Shown: piece by piece, positions 24,822-33,355 of the stretch | Position numbering within the stretch: position 1 is the stretch's first letter | How the letters are laid out: each line of letters starts with the position of its first letter | Source: Arthrobacter sp. MYb23 | Lineage (GTDB): Bacteria > Actinomycetota > Actinomycetes > Actinomycetales > Micrococcaceae | DNA: 64,000 nt | NCBI RefSeq assembly: GCF_002979775.1 | Contig: NZ_PCPR01000009.1 | Span: forward strand, 81,681 to 145,680 | Direction of reading: 5' to 3' | Program-made: the position numbers and the translations under genes | Notes under the pieces: generated by a model | Seen by the model: only the letters and a program-made list of their open reading frames with translations | Databases searched by the model: none | Told to the model about the DNA's origin: nothing

Positions 24822-26250
24822 GGGGCGCCTGCGCTGCCCTGATAGCGGGTGCGACGGCGGCGTACCCCGTCTGCTGCTCGAACGCGCGGCCATAGCGAAG
24901 CAACTGCATGTCCGTGAAATGGTTGCTGGCGAGCTGCAGGCCGATAGGTAGTCCGGCGGAGCTGAATCCCGCGGGAACACTGAGCACAGGCAAACCGGTT
25001 GCGGACAGGAGGCAGGCTGACCGCATCCAGTCCAAGTACGTTTCCGAGGCCGTCCCGGCAATGTCCGCGGGGTACCGGAGGGTGGCATCAAAGGGGAGAA
25101 CCTGCGCACAGGGGCTGGCGAAAAGATCGTACCGTCCAAAGAAGTCCTGAACACTCAATTCCAGCCGGGTCCGGGCGGCCGCGGTCTCAAGGACATCCCG
25201 CGCCGTCAGGGCGAACCCCTTCTCCACGTTCCAGTGGACTTCGGGCTTGATAACGTCACCGGCACGCTCCAGGATCGGGCCAAGCCCTGCTGCGAAGTCC
25301 AGGGCGCGGGTATTGCCGAACACCAGGTCTGCCTCGCTGAAATCCGGGGTGGCCTCCTCAATGATCGCTCCGAGATCTTCAAAGATGGTCAGTTGCCGCT
25401 CAAGGTGATCCACGATCTCAGGGTCCACCGGCACCCCTATGCCGAAGTCGCGGGACCACCCGATCCGCACACCGCGCATGTCAGTCTCCAGGGTGGATCG
25501 AAACACCTCCGGGTCCAGCCCGGAGGGATAGGGAACGCGGGGATCGCTGCCCGCGGTCACGGACATAAACAAGGCGATGTCTTCCACGCTCCGGGCCATG
25601 GGGCCGGTTCTTCCCAGCCACGCGTAGGCGTTGACGGCGGACGGCATGGGGATCACCGCCGTCGATGGCCTGAAGCCCACCACGTTGCAGAAGGAGGCCG
25701 GGATTCGGAGCGATCCACCCATGTCGCTGCCGTCGCCGATGCTCTGGACGCGGGATGCGACGACGGCGGCCACCCCGCCGCTGCTGCCGCCGGCACTCAG
25801 TGTGGGCGCGTAGGGGTTTGTGGTGGTCCCGAAGAGCTCGTTGAACGTGTGGGAGCCGGCGCCGAACTCGGGAACATTGGATTTTCCTGTGCTGACCACT
25901 CCGGCCGCCTTCAGGCGCGCGATGATGAGGTCATCGGCGTCGGGAACGAAGTCCCGCAAGGCGAGTGAGCCTTGGGTGGTGCGCATCCCGGCGGTGTTAT
26001 TGGTGTCCTTGTGGGTCATGGGCACTCCATGGAGTGGTGGCAGTTTTGCTCCGGAAACGGTGAGCTGGTCTGCCCGGTGTGCCAAGGCGTGGGCGCCTTC
26101 CTCTTCGAGCGTCACCACGGCGTTGACCACCGGATTTATCTCGGAAATGCGCTCCAGGTGGTCGGCCAACGCTTCGCGAGCCGAGACTTTCTTGTTGCGA
26201 ATGGCTGCGGAAAGTTCGACGGCGGACAGCTCGCCAAGGGTGTCAGACAT
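24802..26250 (-). CDS. Amidase (amidase signature family)
   Basis: Amidohydrolase of 482 residues. The Ser-cisSer-Lys triad is visible: Lys in THKDT near residue 80, the cis-Ser in AGGSSGG, and the nucleophile in the segment GSDMGGSLRIPA. It should hydrolyse a small amide to an acid and ammonia in the cytoplasm; no signal peptide is present. ATG at 26250 follows AAGGAG with a good spacer. The gene overlaps the AsnC-type regulator by 20 bp at its 3' end and is divergent from two membrane proteins and an M20 amidohydrolase. The substrate is unknown. Confidence 0.92.
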   Translation of the reverse strand: MSDTLGELSAVELSAAIRNKKVSAREALADHLERISEINPVVNAVVTLEEEGAHALAHRADQLTVSGAKLPPLHGVPMTHKDTNNTAGMRTTQGSLALRDFVPDADDLIIARLKAAGVVSTGKSNVPEFGAGSHTFNELFGTTTNPYAPTLSAGGSSGGVAAVVASRVQSIGDGSDMGGSLRIPASFCNVVGFRPSTAVIPMPSAVNAYAWLGRTGPMARSVEDIALFMSVTAGSDPRVPYPSGLDPEVFRSTLETDMRGVRIGWSRDFGIGVPVDPEIVDHLERQLTIFEDLGAIIEEATPDFSEADLVFGNTRALDFAAGLGPILERAGDVIKPEVHWNVEKGFALTARDVLETAAARTRLELSVQDFFGRYDLFASPCAQVLPFDATLRYPADIAGTASETYLDWMRSACLLSATGLPVLSVPAGFSSAGLPIGLQLASNHFTDMQLLRYGRAFEQQTGYAAVAPAIRAAQAPLTTVTA

Positions 26251-26522
26251 GATGCTCCTTTGCTGGATTGCTACTGCCTGAAAGTGTGCCGGGTCACATT
26301 GATGGGGGGAAGTCCTGAATCAACCAATGGCAAGCTTTGAACGATTCGGCCACAACTGAGGCTGATTTCGTCATCTATTGTGTGTGATCCGGCTCATAGC
26401 GGAGGGTATTGGTAACCCACTGGCCGATCTGGTCGATGGGTAAGGATTTGCCCCACAGCGCCACATACCGCACAGCGTCGTCCGGATGCGGACTTGCCGA
26501 GGGGCCATCACCGGAGGTTCCC
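26251..26522. promoter_or_regulatory. Divergent intergenic region between amidase and the DUF5058-type gene
   Basis: A region of 272 bp with no convincing gene. It must hold promoters for both directions. The only notable feature is the short palindromic GGTATTGGTAACC near 26404. No recognised operator or riboswitch was found. Confidence 0.5.
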
Positions 26523-27284
26523 ATGCACCAACCCCTGGCTCTTCAACCGCTCGCACCCAACGACTCCACCGACATCATGGCCATCGCCAACAATCCCGTC
26601 CTGTGGATCTGCGTGGCGGGCGTCTTCGGCGTGATCATCATTCAGTCCCTCATCTTCATGAAAGCCGCACGGCGGGCCGCTCCCTCCGTGGACATGAGTG
26701 CGCAGGACATCAAGACCTCGTTCCGCTCCGGCGCTGTCTCGGCCATCGGACCCTCCCTCGCGGTATCGCTGGTGGCCATTGCTTTGCTGGGTCTCTTCGG
26801 GGCGCCGGCTGTGTTGTCCAGGATCGGCCTGATCGGTTCAGCTGCCTACGATGTTTCGGCCGCAGGCATCGCAGCAGGTTCCATGGGGGCCAAGCTCGGC
26901 GATGCCAGCTACACGCAAAGTGTCTTCGCGGTGGCGTTCTTCGCCATGAGCATCGGCGGAGCGATGTGGATGCTTGCCACCCTGATCCTGACCCCACTGC
27001 TGCGCAAGGGCGACGCCAAGATCCGCTCGGTGAACCCGGCAGCCATGGCGATCGTCCCTGCGGCGGCATTGATCGGTGCCTTCTCCTGCCTGGGGCTCAC
27101 CGAGCTGCCCAAATCGGGAATCCACGTGCTGTCCTTCGTCGTCTCCGCAGCGGTCATGGGCACGTGCCTGTTGCTGGCCAAGAAACTCGGCAAGAGCTGG
27201 TTGCGTGAATGGGGGCTCGGAATCTCGATCGTCATTGGCCTGGGTGCCGCATTGCTTGCTGTCGGACCGGCCGTCGGCGCCTAA
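26523..27284 (+). CDS. DUF5058-type integral membrane protein
   Basis: Polytopic membrane protein of 253 residues with about seven predicted helices, the first at about 20-40 (NNPVLWICVAGVFGVIIIQSLIF). The cytosolic segment AARRAAPSVDMSAQDIKTSFRSG and the helix SVFAVAFFAMSIGGAMWMLA fit the DUF5058 family as I remember it. ATG at 26523 follows GGAGG with a 5-nt spacer. It is first in a three-gene run with a second membrane protein and an M20 hydrolase. A two-component transporter for the hydrolase substrate is a reasonable inference; no transport data are known to me. Confidence 0.75.
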   Translation: MHQPLALQPLAPNDSTDIMAIANNPVLWICVAGVFGVIIIQSLIFMKAARRAAPSVDMSAQDIKTSFRSGAVSAIGPSLAVSLVAIALLGLFGAPAVLSRIGLIGSAAYDVSAAGIAAGSMGAKLGDASYTQSVFAVAFFAMSIGGAMWMLATLILTPLLRKGDAKIRSVNPAAMAIVPAAALIGAFSCLGLTELPKSGIHVLSFVVSAAVMGTCLLLAKKLGKSWLREWGLGISIVIGLGAALLAVGPAVGA

Positions 27285-27343
27285 ACGCGCTGCCGCAAGC
27301 CGAACGACGTCGTCATTCCCTGAGCCCGAAAGGAACACCCCTC

Positions 27344-28078
27344 ATGTCTTCCATCACTTCTGCTCCAACCGCCAACAACACCGCCATGGCGGACTTCAGC
27401 CGCACCACGTCCCGCTGGGGCCAGATCACCATGATCGCAGGCCTCCTGATTTCCGTGGCGGGTCCGCTGTACCTGGTTTTCGCCACCGGACTGGATATTG
27501 CGCCCGCCCAGCTGTGGATCGCCTCCGCGGCAGTGGCCGCAACGTTCGGCATTATCTGGATCGTCGAGCCCCTCACGTACTATCCGATCCTGGGCCCGGC
27601 CGCGATGTACCAGGCCTTCATGATCGGCAACATCTCCAATAAGCTCCTCCCAGCGGCACTGATCGCCCAAACCAATATCGGTGCCAAGCCGGGCAGCAAG
27701 CGGGCGGAACTCGCCGCCGTCGTTGCCATCTGCGGTGCAGCGGTAGTCCACCTGGTCTCCTTGGCGATCTTCGTCGGTCTCCTGGGCAGCTGGCTCATCA
27801 GCGTTATCCCGCCGTCGGTGCTGCTCGTCACCCGGCTCTACGTGCTGCCCACCGTCCTGGGAGCCGTACTGGTGCAGGCCATCGTGTCCATGAAGCAGCC
27901 CCGCACCACCGTATTCGCACTGCTGGTCTCGGCCGTCGTCGTCTTCGTGGTGCTGCCGCTGGTGCCCTCGCTCGCCATGGTGTCCACCGCCATTGCCGTT
28001 CTGGGCACCATCCTGCTGGCGTGGTTCTTCCGCGGAAAGACCACCATTGCCGAGGCGAAGCCCATCCACATCGAGTAG
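27344..28078 (+). CDS. Integral membrane protein, probable partner of the DUF5058-type protein
   Basis: Polytopic protein of 244 residues with about six or seven helices (for example GQITMIAGLLISVAGPLYLV, LVSLAIFVGLLGSWLISVI and VFALLVSAVVVFVVLPLVP). The loop EPLTYYPILGPAAMYQAFMIGNISN is rich in conserved-looking Pro and Gly. ATG at 27344 follows AAAGGA. I do not recognise a named family. Spacing and orientation put it in an operon between the DUF5058-type gene and the M20 hydrolase gene, so both membrane proteins may form one transporter. Confidence 0.75.
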   Translation: MSSITSAPTANNTAMADFSRTTSRWGQITMIAGLLISVAGPLYLVFATGLDIAPAQLWIASAAVAATFGIIWIVEPLTYYPILGPAAMYQAFMIGNISNKLLPAALIAQTNIGAKPGSKRAELAAVVAICGAAVVHLVSLAIFVGLLGSWLISVIPPSVLLVTRLYVLPTVLGAVLVQAIVSMKQPRTTVFALLVSAVVVFVVLPLVPSLAMVSTAIAVLGTILLAWFFRGKTTIAEAKPIHIE

Positions 28079-28131
28079 CAACGCCCACACCACAAGCCAA
28101 AGCCCCGCCACCACCAGGAAAGACAGGACCC

Positions 28132-29361
28132 ATGACGTCAACAGCCACAGCCCTTCAGCTCGATACCCACCAGACCGCCCGGCTCCACGCGTTGTACCGG
28201 CACCTTCACTCGCATCCGGAACTGTCCATGCAGGAGTTCGCAACGGCCACGCTGATCGAGGACCAACTGGACGGCCTGGGCATTGAGCATTTCCGCTGCG
28301 GTGGCACCGGGGTGGTGGGAATCCTGCGAAACGGTGATGGTCCCGTGGTGGCCTTCCGTGCCGATTCCGATGGCCTGCCCATTGAAGAAGCCACCGGGCT
28401 GGACTACGCCAGCACGGACACGGGCACTCTGCCTGATGGCACCACGGTCCCGGTGATGCACGGCTGCGGGCACGACACCCACGTGGCCAGCCTGCTGGGT
28501 GCCGCCGAGGTGCTGGCCGGCAGCCTGGACGCCTGGTCCGGGACCCTGGTGCTGATCTTCCAGCCCGGAGAAGAGACTGCCGCCGGTGCGCTGGCCATGC
28601 TCGACGACGGACTGTGGGACAAGGCGCCGCAGCCGGAGGTGGTCTTCGGGCAGCATGTCATGCCCCGTCCGGTGGGCACTGTTGCGATTTCCACCGGGCC
28701 GGTGGCCGCGATGGCGGATTCGCTCAGGGTCACGGTTCACGGACAGCAGTCCCATGGCTCGCAGCCGCAGGATTCCATTGATCCCATCGTGATGGCCGCG
28801 CACATGGTCACCCGGCTGCAGGGCATCGTGTCCCGCGAACTGGATCCGCGGAAGTCCGCCGTCGTCACCGTCGGTACATTCCACGCGGGCCTCAAAGAGA
28901 ACATCATCCCAGCCTCGGCCGAGTTCACCCTCAACATCCGAACCTTCGACGAGGACGTCCGCGGCCAGGTTCTCGCCGCCGTTCACCGAATCATCGAGGC
29001 AGAGGCCGCCGCGTCCGGGGCACCGCGGCCGGATATCGAGGAGATGTACCGCTTCCCGCAATGCTTCAACGATCCCGACGCCGCTCCTCCCGTCATCGAA
29101 GCCCTGCGGATTGCGCTTGGCCCCGAGGCTGTGGAGATCACTCCTCCCATGATGGGCAGCGAGGACTTCGGGCACCTGGGCACCGCAATCGGAGTGCCGT
29201 CCGTGTTCTGGATGTTTGGCGGCACACCCGCTGCCGGACATGAAGGACCTGGTCCCGTCCCCGTCAACCATTCCCCGTACTTCGCACCCGAGCTGGAAGG
29301 TTCGCTGGCTGGGGGAGTCTCGGCCGCCGTCGCCGCGCTGATGTCCCGGCTGGGCCACTGA
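28132..29361 (+). CDS. M20 family metal-dependent amidohydrolase (hippurate hydrolase-like)
   Basis: Cytoplasmic peptidase/amidohydrolase of 409 residues of the M20D type. Metal ligands and catalytic residues are visible: HGCGHDTH (about 118-125), PGEE with the catalytic base, the ligand His in FGQHV, and the C-terminal NHSPYF. Such enzymes cleave N-acyl or carbamoyl amino acids and similar amides. ATG at 28132 follows AGGA and the gene is the last of the membrane-protein operon. The paired transporter-like genes and the divergent amidase suggest uptake and stepwise hydrolysis of an amide compound. Confidence 0.9.
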   Translation: MTSTATALQLDTHQTARLHALYRHLHSHPELSMQEFATATLIEDQLDGLGIEHFRCGGTGVVGILRNGDGPVVAFRADSDGLPIEEATGLDYASTDTGTLPDGTTVPVMHGCGHDTHVASLLGAAEVLAGSLDAWSGTLVLIFQPGEETAAGALAMLDDGLWDKAPQPEVVFGQHVMPRPVGTVAISTGPVAAMADSLRVTVHGQQSHGSQPQDSIDPIVMAAHMVTRLQGIVSRELDPRKSAVVTVGTFHAGLKENIIPASAEFTLNIRTFDEDVRGQVLAAVHRIIEAEAAASGAPRPDIEEMYRFPQCFNDPDAAPPVIEALRIALGPEAVEITPPMMGSEDFGHLGTAIGVPSVFWMFGGTPAAGHEGPGPVPVNHSPYFAPELEGSLAGGVSAAVAALMSRLGH

Positions 29362-29469
29362 CGCCCTTGATCCCCAGGCCCAGGGGCCCAAAAGTGCAGG
29401 GCCCAAACAGTCCAGAGCCCCAAGCAGTCCGGGGTGCCAAACGTCCGGGCCCGCCCTAGTATGGGGCCC

Positions 29470-30678
29470 ATGGGGGAAATTGAAGATCTTTTTGGCGGGC
29501 TTGCATCAGGATTGCCTGCACTGCTTTCGAACAAAGCTGTGCTGTCTCGACGGACGGCCCAATACAGGCCAGCGGCGGAGGAAGAGCCCCCGGTCAAGCA
29601 CCTTGCCGGGTACGCGCCCTTCGTGGTGTTTTGCGAAAGTAGCGGAGTTCCTGCCAAGCAGCTCGCGTCGGACGTGAGCGCGTTGTTGGCGTTCTTGCGC
29701 ACCAACATCGGCGAGATCTCGGCTGAGCCCGGGCTGAGTGAGGCCGCCACCGTCTTCGTCGGAAACGTCATTGCGGCCATGCGCCCGGAAGCGCACTGGA
29801 GAGTGATGGCGGACGGATCCCGAGAAGTAGGTGCCCGCAGCATGATGATCACGGTGGACCGCTTGATTGAGGGTCTGGGGGAGGCCGACGACGGGATGGT
29901 GGCCGGCCTCCTCACGCACCTTGAGGAGTGGGCGGGCGACGAGCCTGACGGTCCGACGCTCCCCGAGCTGCGGCCGGTCCCCACCGGGCAAGCCCGGGAA
30001 CCTTTTGTACGGCCGGAGCTGCCATCACGTGAGTATCGCAACGCTGACGGCGTAGCGATCGGATATGGGAACCGATGGGGCGCCGATAGCCCACCCGAGG
30101 ACTCCTACAGCGTGGAAACTCACGGGGAACGGTTCGAAGGGCTCCATAAGGTGGCCCGGGCTTTGATCGAGTATCTGGAGAGCGAGTACGACGTCGATGT
30201 CAGCAGGGATCCGGCCCACGCGGCGGACGTGTCCATGAACACTGACGAGGTGATCGACGTCGCGCGTCTTACACCTCGGGACCCACTCGCCGCTCCGCTG
30301 ACGTTCGTGGTGACAGGTTCCCCGGGGGTGGTGGTCCACGCCGGTGCCCTGCACGACTTTCCGTTCCCTATCTGCGGTTGCGACGCTTGTGACGAGACTG
30401 CTGAGAGCGAAGCGTCCCGCTTGGAGACGTTGGTCCTTGGTGTTGCAGCGGGCGGCTACGGCGAACGCTACCCCGTGGGCCGGAAGAAGTGGGCGGAGTA
30501 CGCACTCTTCGCTGCAGACGGATCCGGCAACGAAAGCGGCTCTGGTCCTAGGGGAGCCACAACCGCTCAACTCGCCGCTGCTGAGGAGCGGCTCCGAACC
30601 GTTCCGGATGGGTGGAGCGCGTGGCCACTCAAGAGGAGCGGGACGTCTACTGGTGTTTCGGGGCCAGGACCCGCCTAG
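29470..30678 (+). CDS. DUF6226-like hypothetical protein
   Basis: Predicted soluble protein of 402 residues without signal peptide or membrane helices. The segment FPFPICGCDACDETAESEASRLE (near residues 295-318) with paired cysteines resembles the DUF6226 signature as I recall it. The rest is not recognised. The start is ATG at 29470, 7 nt after TAGTAT, so the mRNA is probably leaderless; an in-frame ATG 9 nt upstream lies within the -10 element. Its last 32 bp overlap the convergent hipA gene, an unusual arrangement that could cause antisense interference. Confidence 0.7.
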   Translation: MGEIEDLFGGLASGLPALLSNKAVLSRRTAQYRPAAEEEPPVKHLAGYAPFVVFCESSGVPAKQLASDVSALLAFLRTNIGEISAEPGLSEAATVFVGNVIAAMRPEAHWRVMADGSREVGARSMMITVDRLIEGLGEADDGMVAGLLTHLEEWAGDEPDGPTLPELRPVPTGQAREPFVRPELPSREYRNADGVAIGYGNRWGADSPPEDSYSVETHGERFEGLHKVARALIEYLESEYDVDVSRDPAHAADVSMNTDEVIDVARLTPRDPLAAPLTFVVTGSPGVVVHAGALHDFPFPICGCDACDETAESEASRLETLVLGVAAGGYGERYPVGRKKWAEYALFAADGSGNESGSGPRGATTAQLAAAEERLRTVPDGWSAWPLKRSGTSTGVSGPGPA

Positions 30679-31909
30679 CTGTTCCGCCGTTCAGCAGGTC
30701 CTGGGCGCGGACCGCGATGAGCTCGGGCAGGAAGCCGAGGGACTCGGGTGGCGTTGTTTCCGACGCCGCTGCCGCCACCCTCTCCAGTGTTGAGGCCGCT
30801 GTCTGCCGGGCATCGTCGTCGTCCATGCCCCAGGCTGCCCCTTCGGCGACCAGATGTTCCAAGGTGATGTAGCCCAGCCGGATTTGGCCGCTGACGGCGT
30901 GCCCGGCAAGGCCACTCGGCTGGTACAGCAGCAGGGTGGGCGCAACGTCATAGAGCGGAGCCAGCAGCACTTCTCCACCGTCGCGCAGAGTGAGGGAATA
31001 GTTCTTGGAGTGTGCATCGCCGTTGCCGATCAGCAGGTTGAACGTCACGGCGCGCAACAGGTCACGGCGAAACGCGGCCTCGTCGCGGGTGTGCGGCACC
31101 GCGGCGTTGACCAGCCGGGTCAGGCGCGAGGGCGGTGCGGTGGTGCCTTCGTACTTCGCTTCACTGGCCAGGGCCAAGGCCTGGGTGAAGTCTTCCTGGT
31201 GCAGCCGGCTGCCCTCGCCTGTGCGGTCGAAGCGCTCCACGATGATGGCCCGACGGGATCCGAAGCTTTCCAGATGGGCTTTGGCCGCGGGAAGCCCTGC
31301 CGCGGCTGCTGTCCGCAAAGCCCAGTCCTCGGCGGGGAGCAGCTCCGGGATGGTGGACTCGAGTGGTTCGGGCTTGATGATGTGGGTCGACACCGAACCA
31401 CGGCCTGGCCAGGCCCAGCCGTCGCCATGTTGGGACAGCAGCACCTTGGATTGGACGCCGCCCAGGGACGCAGTGACCAGGAAGTTAACCGGCAGGTCCC
31501 ACGTAGGCAGGGATTCGACCACGCTGATGACCTCTTCATCGGTCATGGGCTCTGCAGCGCCTTCCCGTGTGGGGGCTTCCCCGGGCGGCAGGACCTGGAC
31601 GGCCCCGGCGCAGTCGGCGCCCAGGACGCGGAGCAGCCCAAAAGCGTCCGGGACGGTGACACCGTGTTCTTTGGCCAGGTTGGAACGGACCTGGCCTTCG
31701 GGCAAGAGACCGTCAAAGAAGTTGTAGACTTCCACCCCGTCCAAGCGCTTTCTGGTCAGCGGCAAGGACAGTGACAGCAGGATGGACCCGGCACCGTATG
31801 CGGCTAGCACCTGCGGGGCGTACTGGAAGGACAGCTTGAGGCCGTTGCCGCGCAGCTCACCGATTCGGTCCCCGCGCAGGTACACATCAAGGGTCTTGCG
31901 CGGGCTCAT
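30647..31909 (-). CDS. hipA: HipA-type toxin, serine/threonine protein kinase
   Basis: Type II toxin kinase of 420 residues, close to E. coli HipA (440). The N-terminal domain (about 1-100) contains VYNFFDGLLPEGQVR, the kinase ATP region is VQSKVLL, the catalytic loop is FNLLIGNGDAHSKNYSL (Asp and Asn near 295-305), and LAPLYDVAPT supplies the metal-binding Asp. HipA phosphorylates glutamyl-tRNA synthetase in E. coli; other homologues use other synthetases. All key residues look intact. It overlaps hipB by 4 bp and is likely translationally coupled. The 3' end overlaps the convergent DUF6226-like gene by 32 bp. Confidence 0.92.
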   Translation of the reverse strand: MSPRKTLDVYLRGDRIGELRGNGLKLSFQYAPQVLAAYGAGSILLSLSLPLTRKRLDGVEVYNFFDGLLPEGQVRSNLAKEHGVTVPDAFGLLRVLGADCAGAVQVLPPGEAPTREGAAEPMTDEEVISVVESLPTWDLPVNFLVTASLGGVQSKVLLSQHGDGWAWPGRGSVSTHIIKPEPLESTIPELLPAEDWALRTAAAAGLPAAKAHLESFGSRRAIIVERFDRTGEGSRLHQEDFTQALALASEAKYEGTTAPPSRLTRLVNAAVPHTRDEAAFRRDLLRAVTFNLLIGNGDAHSKNYSLTLRDGGEVLLAPLYDVAPTLLLYQPSGLAGHAVSGQIRLGYITLEHLVAEGAAWGMDDDDARQTAASTLERVAAAASETTPPESLGFLPELIAVRAQDLLNGGTARRVLAPKHQ

Positions 31910-32166
31910 GGCCGCACCTGCAGCTTCGAAAAGCGCGGCACCAGGGCCACGTCGCGGCCCACGGCCCTGATGGCTTGCATAGCCACGACCATGGAGACTG
32001 CTTCGCCGGCTTCAAGGCGCACGATGGTTCCGCGGGTGACGCCCAGTTTCACCGCGAGATCGTGCTGGGTGAGTGCGGCCTCCTTGCGCGCCTCGGCGAT
32101 GGACCGCCCTAGGGAGGCGGCATCAACAGCCCGGTAGAACGGTGTCAGCTCATCGGAATGTTCCAT
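31906..32166 (-). CDS. hipB: HipB-type antitoxin, XRE-family HTH
   Basis: DNA-binding antitoxin of 86 residues. The HTH is LGRSIAEARKEAALTQHDLAVKLGVTRGTIVRLEAG (about 18-53). It should neutralise HipA and, with it, repress the operon. ATG at 32166 is the first gene of the operon; the 3' end overlaps hipA by ATGA. The upstream DNA has repeated AATGTTC/GAACATT half-sites that probably form its operator. Confidence 0.92.
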   Translation of the reverse strand: MEHSDELTPFYRAVDAASLGRSIAEARKEAALTQHDLAVKLGVTRGTIVRLEAGEAVSMVVAMQAIRAVGRDVALVPRFSKLQVRP

Positions 32167-32192
32167 ATATCGATCATACGACTCAACACTGC

Positions 32193-32237
32193 AAATGTCC
32201 TATATCTTGAACATTTCAATGACTTGGGCGAATGTTC
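32193..32237. promoter_or_regulatory. Candidate HipB operator array
   Basis: GAACATT at 32209-32215 and AATGTTC at 32231-32237 form a perfect inverted pair with a 15-nt spacer. A third, related half-site AAATGTC lies at 32193-32199, and the pair AAATGT/ACATTT spans 32193-32216. Between them is an AT-rich stretch (TATATC) suited to a promoter. The sites lie 27-71 bp upstream of hipB, where autoregulation would occur. Confidence 0.65.
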
Positions 32238-32292
32238 GATATTTCCATCATCAGGCATGCGCGGACGGCTCTGGCTTGGACTTCGGCAAACG

Positions 32293-32329
32293 AAAAGCCC
32301 CGCCGGTTCAACGAGCCAGCGGGGCTTTT
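32293..32329 (-). terminator. Terminator of tRNA-Thr(CGT)
   Basis: AAAAGCCCCGC (32293-32303) pairs perfectly with GCGGGGCTTTT (32319-32329). On the minus strand the stem ends in a TTTT run just 3' of the tRNA. Confidence 0.85.
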
Positions 32330-32335
32330 TCTCTG

Positions 32336-32408
32336 AGCTTCCTATCAGAATCGAACTGATGACCTTTTCATTACGAGTGAAACGCTCTACCGACTGAGCT
32401 AAGGAAGC
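32336..32408 (-). tRNA. tRNA-Thr(CGT)
   Basis: 73-nt type I tRNA. Acceptor GCTTCCT pairs with AGGAAGC, D-arm TAGCTCAGTCGGTAGAGC, T-arm GGTTCGAATC-like AGTTCGATTCT, and anticodon CGT (complement of 32373-32375) in loop CTCGTAA. It reads ACG. CCA is not encoded. Confidence 0.96.
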
Positions 32409-32623
32409 ACCGCGTTCATCACCGGTTTCCCGGGCGATCACGCAAGACATAACTGTAATAGAGGCACCGCACCCGGGTCAAAACGAGGGCGACGGCGGCC
32501 GTTGCGGGGATGTTCACCCTCGCGTCGGGCCGGGTTCAGGCGGAGGTTTCCCGGTAGCCGGAAGCTGGGGAATCAACTGTGGCGGTGACATGAGGCCACG
32601 CCAGACGCTGAAGGAGCCGCCCC

Positions 32624-33355
32624 ATGACGAAGGATGCATTGCCCAAGGACGCCAGCCACGCACCGAACCGGCTGAGGCTCGCTGTGGTGGATATGGTGGG
32701 CACCACCATTACGGACGACGGCCGGACTGAGCGGGCCATGTCCCGGGCGCTTGTTGACCACGGGATTGACCCGGGAAGCACTCGCTTCGAGAGCATGCTC
32801 GGCTATGCCAGGGACACCATGGGTTTCTCGAAAATGACTGTTTTCAGCCACCTTTTCGAGGACCCCGCTGTTGCCGAAAGTGCCAATAAGGTCTTCGAGA
32901 ACACCTATGACGAGCTCATTGAAGACGGCGGTGTCCGCGCCATTGCCGGCGCGGAAGATGCCATTGAATGGATGCGTGAGTCCGGCATGCAGGTTTGCCT
33001 GGCCACGGGATTCGGCCGGCATACCCAGAACATGGTGCTGGAATCGCTCGGGTGGATGGGGCTGGCGGACCTAAGCCTGTGCCCGTCCGATGCTGGACGT
33101 GGACGGCCTTACCCGGACATGATCCTGACGGCGGTGCTCGCCCTTGACCTCGACGACGTACGGGAGGTGGCCGTGGTGGGCGACACCAGCTCGGACATGC
33201 TCTCGGGCGTTCGTTCGGGAGCATCCCTCGTGACGGGTGTCCTCACCGGTTCCCATTCCGAGGCGACGCTACGCGCGGCCGGAGCCACCGCCGTCGTGGA
33301 TTCCATCAAGCAGCTCCCGCTCCTGGTGGAGAAGCGCGAAGCCAGGCACCTCTAG
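32624..33355 (+). CDS. Phosphonatase-like HAD hydrolase
   Basis: Haloacid dehalogenase superfamily phosphohydrolase of 243 residues. Motif I is VVDMVGTTI (nucleophile Asp23), lacking the usual second Asp, as in phosphonoacetaldehyde hydrolase-like proteins. Motif II Ser/Thr is in LATGFGR, Lys/Arg in GRGRPYPDMI, and motif IV is VVGDTSSDM. It matches the phosphonatase-like family (TIGR03351 as I recall), whose substrate is not settled. ATG at 32624 follows AAGGAG. The stop shares CTAG with the convergent TAP-like peptidase gene. No phosphonate uptake genes are nearby. Confidence 0.88.
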   Translation: MTKDALPKDASHAPNRLRLAVVDMVGTTITDDGRTERAMSRALVDHGIDPGSTRFESMLGYARDTMGFSKMTVFSHLFEDPAVAESANKVFENTYDELIEDGGVRAIAGAEDAIEWMRESGMQVCLATGFGRHTQNMVLESLGWMGLADLSLCPSDAGRGRPYPDMILTAVLALDLDDVREVAVVGDTSSDMLSGVRSGASLVTGVLTGSHSEATLRAAGATAVVDSIKQLPLLVEKREARHL

